NCBI GenBank assembly: GCA_037893225.1
Contig: JAZGUH010000564.1
Location: 1,860,001 to 1,924,000 of the forward strand
Direction of reading: 5' to 3'
From: Hippasteria phrygiana
Taxonomy: Eukaryota > Echinodermata > Asteroidea > Valvatida > Goniasteridae
Length of the DNA stretch: 64,000 nucleotides
Below the pieces are notes generated by a model. That model made no database searches and was not told the origin of the DNA. It worked only from the letters and a program-made list of their open reading frames with translations. A program made the translations under genes and the position numbers. Positions 34,710-46,921 of the stretch are shown here, piece by piece (position 1 is the stretch's first letter; every line of letters begins with the position of its first letter).

Positions 34710-34739
34710 AATTTTGCTGTATATCTATACAGCAAAATT
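34710..34739. repeat. 14-bp-arm perfect hairpin before the virus-like ORF
   Basis: AATTTTGCTGTATA and its complement are separated by TC. The half-word AATTTTGCTGTA also occurs near 34618. It is AT-rich and 140 bp upstream of the ORF start. It occurs in every unit. Confidence 0.7.
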
Positions 34740-34881
34740 AGTACAAAATCAACAAAATCAAAAACGAAAAAACACTTTTTTCGTTGTTCACGCAGATACT
34801 TTTCCCCCAAAATAACATAGCCTAAAAAAAAATTTAAAAAATTACTTTTTTTTTTTAAATATTATAGTTGTTACTATAAAG

Positions 34882-35643
34882 ATGGAAAACCAACCTTTGA
34901 TTCACGGATACAATAGATGGAACAAAATAGCATTAAAAAAATATATCGATAAGTATAACTTATCTTTAGGAACACCAACAGGGCGCCGTAATACGTATAT
35001 CAGACGAGATTATATTTACGCTATAAAGAAAGAGGAAAACAAATTGAAAAATTTGAGAGTTCAAACTAAAGAAAGTCTAGCGCGAATCATACGCGATAAA
35101 AATATTCCAGTCACTTCTACGGGCAGAAATGGTCAAGCGCTGAAAAAAGATTACATCGAGGCTATAAAAAGATTTAAATCTCCAAATATTTTTCGAGAAT
35201 CAGACTTTCGAGAGACGAGAAGATTTTCGAACAGTTATAGAAATTGGGAAATTGTACCGAATCTGTTTATCGACGATCCGGAACAATTTTACAACACCCA
35301 CGCGTCGATGATCAAAAGAAAAATAACCGCCGAATTAAGAGAAATAAAAGCGATGAAAGTTCAGATCGCTATGAAAATAAAATATAAGAAAAGTACATAG
35401 GATGGTGAGGCTGTAACATCGACTGCAACTCATTTTAGTCATCAAAATCGTGTTTTAAACGAGAGCGATATACAAACAACGCTCAGACGACAACATGAAA
35501 CGATATTATCTCAGATAGATAAATACACTAATAAAGGAAGCGGTTGGATCGTAGATAAGATAATTGCGTTTTACATCAACATAAACAGAGCTAACTCACT
35601 CGCGGGTGCTTCTTACGTAGAACTACCCGAATATATAACTTAC
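34882..35643 (+). pseudogene. Virus-like (Polinton/adintovirus-type) gene fragment, unit 1
   Basis: An AT-rich 172-codon frame ends at TAG 35398-35400, but the same frame stays open for 80 more codons until poly(C). Before the stop are two SAP/Rho-N-like helix-turn-helix repeats (about residues 14-50 and 60-95), followed by a basic helical part. After the stop is GSGWIVDKI...ASYVELPEYI, a motif I associate with N-terminal regions of proteins in Polinton/adintovirus-like elements, often near protein-primed DNA polymerases. Everything beyond is lost at the poly(C). It lies outside the right terminal repeat, so it is the insertion target of the two-gene element. Base composition is more AT-rich than its neighbours. 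The family call is from memory of motif patterns. Confidence 0.45.
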
Positions 35644-38600
35644 CCCCCCCCCCAAAAAAAGGGGAATTTTTTTTTTCCAGTCACTAAAACAGTCAACCTA
35701 TCAACCATTTGCTTATTGCAACCAACATTCAACAGAGATAATTTAATACATTGTGTACCTGCAATATATTATTGCTTTCTTTGCCTGTACTCCTTTTGTT
35801 CGTAGCTCATCGATGTATTCCAGTAGCCATTGGGGTTGTTCAATGTCATCTTCGCCCACCACCCGGGAACAGTATTTGAGGAAAATGTTTGGCCTACAAA
35901 TGAAATAGAAAAGGAATACAGTACTAGTGTGGGAAGTTACTTTCATGTCAAATTTCAGAGTGTAGTTTCTGTAGTCATACATGCAATTTGAATGTAGCCG
36001 ATATGTGTGACCTTGGTGACACAAAGTTATTTTGTGATGTACATTGCTTGAACCAACATAATAGTATTTAAGTAGCTGTCTTTCTAACGAATTGAACTGT
36101 TTCACAGCTTGAAAATATGTATCACTTCGGAGAATGATTTTGTGCTTAATTGAATTCTTATTTTAACACTTGAAACCAGTGTAAGTGAAAGGATCGGAGT
36201 ATCTACATGGATATTTTCCTTGTATAAACCATAAGAGAAGGATGGCCTTGCCACAATCATTAAAATTCTGTGTCTTTTTCACTTTTGTGATAGACAGGAA
36301 AAAATACATTTTAAAATCTGTACATGTGTACGTAGGGTTTAGAAAAACAGGGAAATGAACAGTTTATATAAAACCAAAAATACATACAACATGTATTTAT
36401 ATAAAAAGTCATCCACTTCTTCTGTAATGTATGCATGGTTACTGTGTTAGGTTTAAATATTGTCTCCACAAGCAGGTACGAGACAGTAACATACATGTAG
36501 CCTAACCTATCTGGACTTTGGGCTACAATTTCCATCATTGCTGGATCAAGGTGTAATGTTTGCAATACGTTTTGTCTCAGGGTCTTTGGCAAGGTAGCCG
36601 TCGTAACAAGAGTAGGTACTTCACCAACCATACTGCGAATTTGACCTACACGGCTGTAGGTTTCACGGAAATCATCACCCCTGGAAAAACAACAAACAAG
36701 TTTAGGTTCATTTTTTTTTATTTCTGTTGCCTTCTGTTTATTTCTGGATTTCTCTCCTTCCGAGGGGGTGGCTGTTTGCTGATTGTTGTATTACTTTAAG
36801 AGTACATCCTCCTGGACACATTAAAATGACTATCATGGCTGGAAGTGTTAAGACAGTATTGAAGTTTTAACTGTTTCTCTATATCATATATAGTTATATG
36901 TATTGCATGTATATTCATACGTTTATATTTATTTTCCCAATAAGAATGATAATCTCAAAGGAGAAATTCAAATGTCTGTGTAAATTTCTTTTTGACTGCT
37001 CTGTCACTTTATTTAAATTCAAATTTGCCTTCTGATTCTGGTCAGTGCAAAGTATAAACATATTGCAAATGAGCAGTGAGCACATATTTTAGCATCTGCA
37101 TGAGACAACATTGTTGTAAAGTACTTCCATTTACCATTGAGCTATGCAGTGTGCCTCATCAAAAACAATAAGGCCAAGTGCTGCCTAAAATGGCCTTCAC
37201 GCATCAGTTGCCTCCATGGCTGGTCTTCGGCCAGAATGGCTTCTGGTGAGTTGAATATTAAATTAACCCTGCCTTCCATGATAGCTGGAATGAGAATGTT
37301 CAGATTATTAGATCATTCATGGCAACCATTTCTTCGTCCTTAATAGATTCATATATAGGTAGTGTGGAAAATCATTTAGACATTTTCGGATTTGGGACTG
37401 TTAGGCTTAATATATGATGTGTATACAAACATCCAAACATGCCAAAGGGGTACATGTTGTAAGCTTTTGGTTCATTTTATTCAGATACAAACAGAAGCCA
37501 TAACACTGCAGAGTTGTGTTTTATATTGAAGAGGATATGAAACTTAATATCTACTACACTAAAAGCAAAATGTGCAATACATAATCTGTAAACAGAAGTC
37601 AACCCTGTGCAACTGTGTACTACACAGATACTATTTTAGTGTTATCAAGTGAATAATTTTTGATAGGATAATTCAAAGTGTTTTAAACATTTGTTTAGGA
37701 TGATAGGCAAGATGTTAAGGAACCTGCGTTGAATTTAGGAACCTTAAAATTGAGGGGGCTCTCTTTAGAGGCTGAACAATGAATAAACTTCATTTACACC
37801 TTACCCTTCTTGTTCTCTACTTTCATCTCTGATGGTGGTAAGATGCAGCCTGATGTGATGATTCCACTGCTGTCCCACCTTTTGACTTGATCCATCATGA
37901 GCGCCCTTAGAGGGGACACTATTACGGCAATGTGAGGGCTGTCTTTGGGATGCAGCTGCGTGTATGAACATTTTTATTTATACCTCGTGAATCTATCATT
38001 AATGTTAACAAAAACCAGAAAAACCACTGACAATAGGTGCATAATATTTATCAAATTGTAATATTTTGTTATTTCAACTAAAAATGTTTTAGGCATTTAT
38101 TCAGTTTCCATTTGTGGTTGATATAAACATTTGTAATAAATAGCCACATTCTGTTGGTGATCATCGTTCCATATTTCCAAGCAGCAAAGTGTGAAACCAT
38201 CAATTTACGAATTACACACTAATTTTGGGATGTTCATGTATGCAGGAGAGACAAGTTTGCTAGGCCAAATAAGAGAAATTAGTTTCTCCTTCTCATGTGC
38301 ACCTTTTCTTGGCTTTTTGGGGAATTGTTTATAGTATTACAAACAGAAATGCGAAAACATCAAAGTCATTTTTACACTTGCACTTTTCTCATGATTGCAA
38401 TTTTTCTCTTCTGCATGAAGTCTATTATCATAAGACACGACACTTTATAATTCTGCGATACAAATACGTCAGTCCCCCAAAAAAACTTAGTTGTTTTTAT
38501 ATAATGTCTTATCTTGTTGAAATTCCTAAACATGATGACACTCCAAATTAACCCTAACATTCCTGAATCCTCCAATTCTAGTATGACCTATGGAGTTAGG

Positions 38601-41282
38601 ATGGGTGAATCAAGGGCGGATCCAGAACACAATTTCTTTTTGGGGGGGGACCAACATTATTTTTTGGGCAATTTCTTTTTGGGGGGGGCAAAACAAAATG
38701 TTGGCCGAGTTTTGTGGGTGGGTGTACGCAGTTGCTGCCTTTTTGCACCGTCAGTTTAAAAAAGAAAGATTTTTTTGGGTGGGCATGACCCCCCCCCCCC
38801 CTGGATCCGCCCTTGGGGTGAATGGAAAAATACCATATTCGTTTTTTTGTTTGTTTGTTTGTTGTTTTTTACTTGTAGGGCTCTACGCCTAAAGTTGCAA
38901 ACCCTACAGGTCTTATTTTGCATATGGGTAAGAACAAAACAAAGAGGTTAAATGGCGCAACCAACGGTGAGAAAGTGTTAGCCCCCCCCCCCCCCCCCCC
39001 AAGCACACCCAAGCCCAGCCCCCCCCCCCCCTGCCCCCTTGTAATTTGTTGTTCTAGACAAATTTTTCGAACCCCCCCCCCCCCCCCCCCCCTGCAAAAA
39101 ATACTGGATCCGCCTTTGGGGTGGGGGAAAGAAATATGTAAGCATCTTTTGTAAAATAGGTTTTTTTGTTTTATTTTGGGTGTTTCTTTTGGGGGGGGGG
39201 GGGGGTGAGGGGTTGGGTAATTGTGGTGGGTAGTTTCAGACGGGATTCAGTGTGGCCTAATAATTAGCTCAGTAGTCTTTGTATCGGGATGAGATGCACT
39301 AACCTTATCATGTATATGGTATGGAGGCAAAAATTGTGCTTTTGTCAGATCCTGTTGGGAGGATAGCTAGCACATTCTTGTCCATTAGAAAGCCGATGGC
39401 CTCTTTCTGCGGTGGCCTTAACTCATATCCCAGTTTTGAAACCAGGTCAGTAAGAATAGCTTCCATGCTTGGTTTATTTGTTGGATATAATGTGACAAAT
39501 AGACTGTTGCAAGCAGAATGTGACTCAGGATGTCAAGTCTGATTTGTGAACTTTAATATCAACAAAATTTTGATTGAAAATGGTAAAGGCAGTTATATAT
39601 ATACATTTTTTTAATAAGGTAAGATATTTGTTAAAGTCCAAATTACCCAAGCTTGCTGATTGAAATATTTGTGTACAAACAACAACCTGGTAAAAAAAAG
39701 TTTGGAGTACAAGGATGTTACATGTACATTATTTTGTGTATTCCATTGTCACTTGGCTTTTGCAGGTTCTGATTGGGTATTCCTTCAATGTTTTTTTTTT
39801 TTGCTCAGGAAAAACAGTTTTTAACATTCAGTTAATTTCAGTCTACTACTAGTTAATCATAATGAACTTGACCATTTACAAAATCATTGTCCCATTTGAA
39901 CGTTATTGCGCTGCGGCGCGGTGAGACAAGGTGACTGGAATCTACTCTAAACTGAGCACACTCTAAACTTATTTGGATTTTAAGTACATGTAGCATGAAA
40001 CAGTCGTCAATCGGTGGAAACAACGTCTGATGAATCGTGTGCACATGTGCCGAATGAAGCGATTGACCCCGACGTCATAGCGCGCAACAAGTCTGGTCCC
40101 TGCTGGATGGTAACGTCTCTCCAGCCGTAGTACAGTACAGCAATTTCTACGCTAAGGATTCGGGGCACCGCGCGGAGATCTTTCTGAATCGCTCGCAAAC
40201 CAAAAAGGCCATACAGTAGTATAGTAATCTCCGATCCCATGTCATTTAAAAAACCTCCCCAATTTTGCTGTAGGTACATACACCAAATTTTTAGAAAAGT
40301 TGAAATTCCAAAATCGTCTAAAAATCGCCCAAAAATATATCTAAATTTCTCTAAATTTTGCTGTATATCTATACAGCAAAATTAGTACAAAATCAACAAA
40401 ATCAAAAACGAAAAAACACTTTTTTCGTTGTTCACGCAGATACTTTTCCCCCAAAATAACATAGCCTAAAAAAAATTTAAAAAAATTTAATTTTTTTTTT
40501 TAATATTATAGTTGTTACTATAAAGATGGAAAACCAACCTTTGATTCACGGATACAATAGATGGAACAAAATAGCATTAAAAAAATATATCGATAAGTAT
40601 AACTTATCTTTAGGAACACCAACAGGGCGCCGTAATACGTATATCAGACGAGATTATATTTACGCTATAAAGAAAGAGGAAAACAAATTGAAAAATTTGA
40701 GAGTTCAAACTAAAGAAAGTCTAGCGCGAATCATACGCGATAAAAATATTCCAGTCACTTCTACGGGCAGAAATGGTCAAGCGCTGAAAAAAGATTACAT
40801 CGAGGCTATAAAAAGATTTAAATCTCCAAATATTTTTCGAGAATCAGACTTTCGAGAGACGAGAAGATTTTCGAACAGTTATAGAAATTGGGAAATTGTA
40901 CCGAATCTGTTTATCGACGATCCGGAACAATTTTACAACACCCACGCGTCGATGATCAAAAGAAAAATAACCGCCGAATTAAGAGAAATAAAAGCGATGA
41001 AAGTTCAGATCGCTATGAAAATAAAATATAAGAAAAGTACATAGGATGGTGAGGCTGTAACATCGACTGCAACTCATTTTAGTCATCAAAATCGTGTTTT
41101 AAACGAGAGCGATATACAAACAACGCTCAGACGACAACATGAAACGATATTATCTCAGATAGATAAATACACTAATAAAGGAAGCGGTTGGATCGTAGAT
41201 AAGATAATTGCGTTTTACATCAACATAAACAGAGCTAACTCACTCGCGGGTGCTTCTTACGTAGAACTACCCGAATATATAA
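35639..41282. repeat. Array unit 2
   Basis: It has private variants in helicase exon 4 (one A-to-G change near 36603) and CCAAGCAGC near 38180. It shares a T-run variant near 36715 with unit 6. Confidence 0.9.
35759..39466 (-). pseudogene. Helicase exons 1-5, unit 2
   Basis: Same five exons and same lesions as unit 1 (GSDKS, frameshift before DEAH, stops at the end of E1). There is no exon 6 downstream: the next sequence is the virus-like fragment of unit 1. The Met before TAT in exon 4 reads TTATLPKTL here. Confidence 0.75.
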
Positions 41283-41287
41283 CTTAC
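40526..41287 (+). pseudogene. Virus-like gene fragment, unit 2
   Basis: The protein is identical to unit 1, with the same TAG (41042-41044) and the same open extension into poly(C). The upstream A/T run differs slightly from unit 1. Confidence 0.45.
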
Positions 41288-44200
41288 CCCCCCCCCAAAA
41301 AAAAGGGGAATTTTTTTTTTCCAGTCACTAAAACAGTCAACCTATCAACCATTTGCTTATTGCAACCAACATTCAACAGAGATAATTTAATACATTGTGT
41401 ACCTGCAATATATTATTGCTTTCTTTGCCTGTACTCCTTTTGTTCGTAGCTCATCGATGTATTCCAGTAGCCATTGGGGTTGTTCAATGTCATCTTCGCC
41501 CACCACCCGGGAACAGTATTTGAGGAAAATGTTTGGCCTACAAATGAAATAGAAAAGGAATACAGTACTAGTGTGGGAAGTTACTTTCATGTCAAATTTC
41601 ATAGTGTAGTTTCTGTAGTCATACATGCAATTTGAATGTAGCCGATATGTGTGACCTTGGTGACACAAAGTTATTTTGTGATGTACATTGCTTGAACCAA
41701 CATAATAGTATTTAAGTAGCTGTCTTTCTAACGAATTGAACTGTTTCACAGCTTGAAAATATGTATCACTTCGGAGAATGATTTTGTGCTTAATTGAATT
41801 CTTATTTTAACACTTGAAACCAGTGTAAGTGAAAGGATCGGAGTATCTACATGGATATTTTCCTTGTATAAACCATAAGAGAAGGATGGCCTTGCCACAA
41901 TCATTAAAATTCTGTGTCTTTTTCACTTTTGTGATAGACAGGAAAAAATACATTTTAAAATCTGTACATGTGTACGTATGGTTTAGAAAAACAGGGAAAT
42001 TAACAGTTTATATAAAACCAAAAATACATACAACATGTATTTATATAAAAAGTCATCCACTTCTTCTGTAATGTATGCATGGTTACTGTGTTAGGTTTAA
42101 ATATTGTCTCCACAAGCAGGTACGAGACAGTAACATACATGTAGCCTAACCTATCTGGACTTTGGGCTACAATTTCCATCATTGCTGGATCAAGGTGTAA
42201 TGTTTGCAATACGTTTTGTCTCAGGGTCTTTGGCAAGGTAGCCGTCATAACAAGAGTAGGTACTTCACCAACCATACTGCGAATTTGACCTACACGGCTG
42301 TAGGTTTCACGGAAATCATCACCCCTGGAAAAACAACAAACAAGTTTAGGTTCATTTTTTTAAATTTCTGTTGCCTTCTGTTTATTTCTGGATTTCTCTC
42401 CTTCCGAGGGGGTGGCTGTTTGCTGATTGTTGTATTACTTTAAGAGTACATCCTCCTGGACACATTAAAATGACTATCATGGCTGGAAGTGTTAAGACAG
42501 TATTGAAGTTTTAACTGTTTCTCTATATCATATATAGTTATATGTATTGCATGTATATTCATACGTTTATATTTATTTTCCCAATAAGAATGATAATCTC
42601 AAAGGAGAAATTCAAATGTCTGTGTAAATTTCTTTTTGACTGCTCTGTCACTTTATTTAAATTCAAATTTGCCTTCTGATTCTGGTCAGTGCAAAGTATA
42701 AACATATTGCAAATGAGCAGTGAGCACATATTTTAGCATCTGCATGAGACAACATTGTTGTAAAGTACTTCCATTTACCATTGAGCTATGCAGTGTGCCT
42801 CATCAAAAACAATAAGGCCAAGTGCTGCCTAAAATGGCCTTCACGCATCAGTTGCCTCCATGGCTGGTCTTCGGCCAGAATGGCTTCTGGTGAGTTGAAT
42901 ATTAAATTAACCCTGCCTTCCATGATAGCTGGAATGAGAATGTTCAGATTATTAGATCATTCATGGCAACCATTTCTTCGTCCTTAATAGATTCATATAT
43001 AGGTAGTGTGGAAAATCATTTAGACATTTTCGGATTTGGGACTGTTAGGCTTAATATATGATGTGTATACAAACATCCAAACATGCCAAAGGGGTACATG
43101 TTGTAAGCTTTTGGTTCATTTTATTCAGATACAAACAGAAGCCATAACACTGCAGAGTTGTGTTTTATATTGAAGAGGATATGAAACTTAATATCTACTA
43201 CACTAAAAGCAAAATGTGCAATACATAATCTGTAAACAGAAGTCAACCCTGTGCAACTGTGTACTACACAGATACTATTTTAGTGTTATCAAGTGAATAA
43301 TTTTTGATAGGATAATTCAAAGTGTTTTAAACATTTGTTTAGGATGATAGGCAAGATGTTAAGGAACCTGCGTTGAATTTAGGAACCTTAAAATTGAGGG
43401 GGCTCTCTTTAGAGGCTGAACAATGAATAAACTTCATTTACACCTTACCCTTCTTGTTCTCTACTTTCATCTCTGATGGTGGTAAGATGCAGCCTGATGT
43501 GATGATTCCACTGCTGTCCCACCTTTTGACTTGATCCATCATGAGCGCCCTTAGAGGGGACACTATTACGGCAATGTGAGGGCTGTCTTTGGGATGCAGC
43601 TGCGTGTATGAACATTTTTATTTATACCTCGTGAATCTATCATTAATGTTAACAAAAACCAGAAAAACCACTGACAATAGGTGCATAATATTTATCAAAT
43701 TGTAATATTTTGTTATTTCAACTAAAAATGTTTTAGGCATTTATTCAGTTTCCATTTGTGGTTGATATAAACATTTGTAATAAATAGCCACATTCTGTTG
43801 GTGATCATCGTTCCATATTTCCTAGCAGCAAAGTGTGAAACCATCAATTTACGAATTACACACTAATTTTGGGATGTTCATGTATGCAGGAGAGACAAGT
43901 TTGCTAGGCCAAATAAGAGAAATTAGTTTCTCCTTCTCATGTGCACCTTTTCTTGGCTTTTTGGGGAATTGTTTATAGTATTACAAACAGAAATGCGAAA
44001 ACATCAAAGTCATTTTTACACTTGCACTTTTCTCATGATTGCAATTTTTCTCTTCTGCATGAAGTCTATTATCATAAGACACGACACTTTATAATTCTGC
44101 GATACAAATACGTCAGTCCCCCAAAAAAACTTAGTTGTTTTTATATAATGTCTTATCTTGTTGAAATTCCTAAACATGATGACACTCCAAATTAACCCTA

Positions 44201-46916
44201 ACATTCCTGAATCCTCCAATTCTAGTATGACCTATGGAGTTAGGATGGGTGAATCAAGGGCGGATCCAGAACACAATTTCTTTTTGGGGGGGGACCAACA
44301 TTATTTTTTGGGCAATTTCTTTTTGGGGGGGGCAAAACAAAATGTTGGCCGAGTTTTGTGGGTGGGTGTACGCAGTTGCTGCCTTTTTGCACCGTCAGTT
44401 TAAAAAAGAAAGATTTTTTGGGGTGGGCATGACCCCCCCCCCCCCCCTGGATCCGCCCTTGGGGTGAATGGAAAAATACCATATTCGTTTTTTTGTTTGT
44501 TTGTTTGTTGTTTTTTACTTGTAGGGCTCTACGCCTAAAGTTGCAAACCCTACAGGTCTTATTTTGCATATGGGTAAGAACAAAACAAAGAGGTTAAATG
44601 GCGCAACCAACGGTGAGAAAGTGTTAGCCCCCCCCCCCCCCCCCCCCAAGCACACCCAAGCCCAGCCCCCCCCCCTGCCCCCTTGTAATTTGTTGTTCTA
44701 GACAAATTTTTCGAACCCCCCCCCCCCCTGCAAAAAATACTGGATCCGCCTTTGGGGTGGGGGAAAGAAATATGTAAGCATCTTTTGTAAAATAGGTTTT
44801 TTTGTTTTATTTTGGGTGTTTCTTTTTGGGGGGGGGGGGTGAGGGGTTGGGTAATTGTGGTGGGTAGTTTCAGACGGGATTCAGTGTGGCCTAATAATTA
44901 GCTCAGTAGTCTTTGTATCGGGATGAGATGCACTAACCTTATCATGTATATGGTATGGAGGCAAAAATTGTGCTTTTGTCAGATCCTGTTGGGAGGATAG
45001 CTAGCACATTCTTGTCCATTAGAAAGCCGATGGCCTCTTTCTGCGGTGGCCTTAACTCATATCCCAGTTTTGAAACCAGGTCAGTAAGAATAGCTTCCAT
45101 GCTTGGTTTATTTGTTGGATATAATGTGACAAATAGACTGTTGCAAGCAGAATGTGACTCAGGATGTCAAGTCTGATTTGTGAACTTTAATATCAACAAA
45201 ATTTTGATTGAAAATGGTAAAGGCAGTTATATATATACATTTTTTTAATAAGGTAAGATATTTGTTAAAGTCCAAATTACCCAAGCTTGCTGATTGAAAT
45301 ATTTGTGTACAAACAACAACCTGGTAAAAAAAAGTTTGGAGTACAAGGATGTTACATGTACATTATTTTGTGTATTCCATTGTCACTTGGCTTTTGCAGG
45401 TTCTGATTGGGTATTCCTTCAATGTTTTTTTTTTTTGCTCAGGAAAAACAGTTTTTAACATTCAGTTAATTTCAGTCTACTACTAGTTAATCATAATGAA
45501 CTTGACCATTTACAAAATCATTGTCCCATTTGAACGTTATTGCGCTGCGGCGCGGTGAGACAAGGTGACTGGAATCTACTCTAAACTGAGCACACTCTAA
45601 ACTTATTTGGATTTTAAGTACATGTAGCATGAAACAGTCGTCAATCGGTGGAAACAACGTCTGATGAATCGTGTGCACATGTGCCGAATGAAGCGATTGA
45701 CCCCGACGTCATAGCGCGCAACAAGTCTGGTCCCTGCTGGATGGTAACGTCTCTCCAGCCGTAGTACAGTACAGCAATTTCTACGCTAAGGATTCGGGGC
45801 ACCGCGCGGAGATCTTTCTGAATCGCTCGCAAACCAAAAAGGCCATACAGTAGTATAGTAATCTCCGATCCCATGTCATTTAAAAAACCTCCCCAATTTT
45901 GCTGTAGGTACATACACCAAATTTTTAGAAAAGTTGAAATTCCAAAATCGTCTAAAAATCGCCCAAAAATATATCTAAATTTCTCTAAATTTTGCTGTAT
46001 ATCTATACAGCAAAATTAGTACAAAATCAACAAAATCAAAAACGAAAAAACACTTTTTTCGTTGTTCACGCAGATACTTTTCCCCCAAAATAACATAGCC
46101 TAAAAAAAATTTAAAAAAATTTAATTTTTTTTTTTAATATTATAGTTGTTACTATAAAGATGGAAAACCAACCTTTGATTCACGGATACAATAGATGGAA
46201 CAAAATAGCATTAAAAAAATATATCGATAAGTATAACTTATCTTTAGGAACACCAACAGGGCGCCGTAATACGTATATCAGACGAGATTATATTTACGCT
46301 ATAAAGAAAGAGGAAAACAAATTGAAAAATTTGAGAGTTCAAACTAAAGAAAGTCTAGCGCGAATCATACGCGATAAAAATATTCCAGTCACTTCTACGG
46401 GCAGAAATGGTCAAGCGCTGAAAAAAGATTACATCGAGGCTATAAAAAGATTTAAATCTCCAAATATTTTTCGAGAATCAGACTTTCGAGAGACGAGAAG
46501 ATTTTCGAACAGTTATAGAAATTGGGAAATTGTACCGAATCTGTTTATCGACGATCCGGAACAATTTTACAACACCCACGCGTCGATGATCAAAAGAAAA
46601 ATAACCGCCGAATTAAGAGAAATAAAAGCGATGAAAGTTCAGATCGCTATGAAAATAAAATATAAGAAAAGTACATAGGATGGTGAGGCTGTAACATCGA
46701 CTGCAACTCATTTTAGTCATCAAAATCGTGTTTTAAACGAGAGCGATATACAAACAACGCTCAGACGACAACATGAAACGATATTATCTCAGATAGATAA
46801 ATACACTAATAAAGGAAGCGGTTGGATCGTAGATAAGATAATTGCGTTTTACATCAACATAAACAGAGCTAACTCACTCGCGGGTGCTTCTTACGTAGAA
46901 CTACCCGAATATATAA
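41283..46916. repeat. Array unit 3
   Basis: It shares AAATTAACAG (near 41998) with unit 4; units 1, 2, 5 and 6 have AAATGAACAG. Shortest full unit (5634 bp). Confidence 0.9.
41403..45100 (-). pseudogene. Helicase exons 1-5, unit 3
   Basis: Same exon set and lesions as the other units, with no exon 6. Coding differences from unit 1 are minimal. Confidence 0.75.
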
Positions 46917-46921
46917 CTTAC
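46160..46921 (+). pseudogene. Virus-like gene fragment, unit 3
   Basis: Identical frame and nonsense codon (46676-46678); it runs open into the poly(C) junction. Confidence 0.45.

Larger units (their letters stand above)
30002..35638. repeat. Array unit 1 (most divergent)
   Basis: Compared with later units it lacks a 10-bp ATTTTAGTGT-like insert near 31995, lacks a CT near 33238, and has an extra TCTGA near 34125. Its left flank is the single-copy helicase intron; other units have the virus-like fragment there. Confidence 0.9.
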
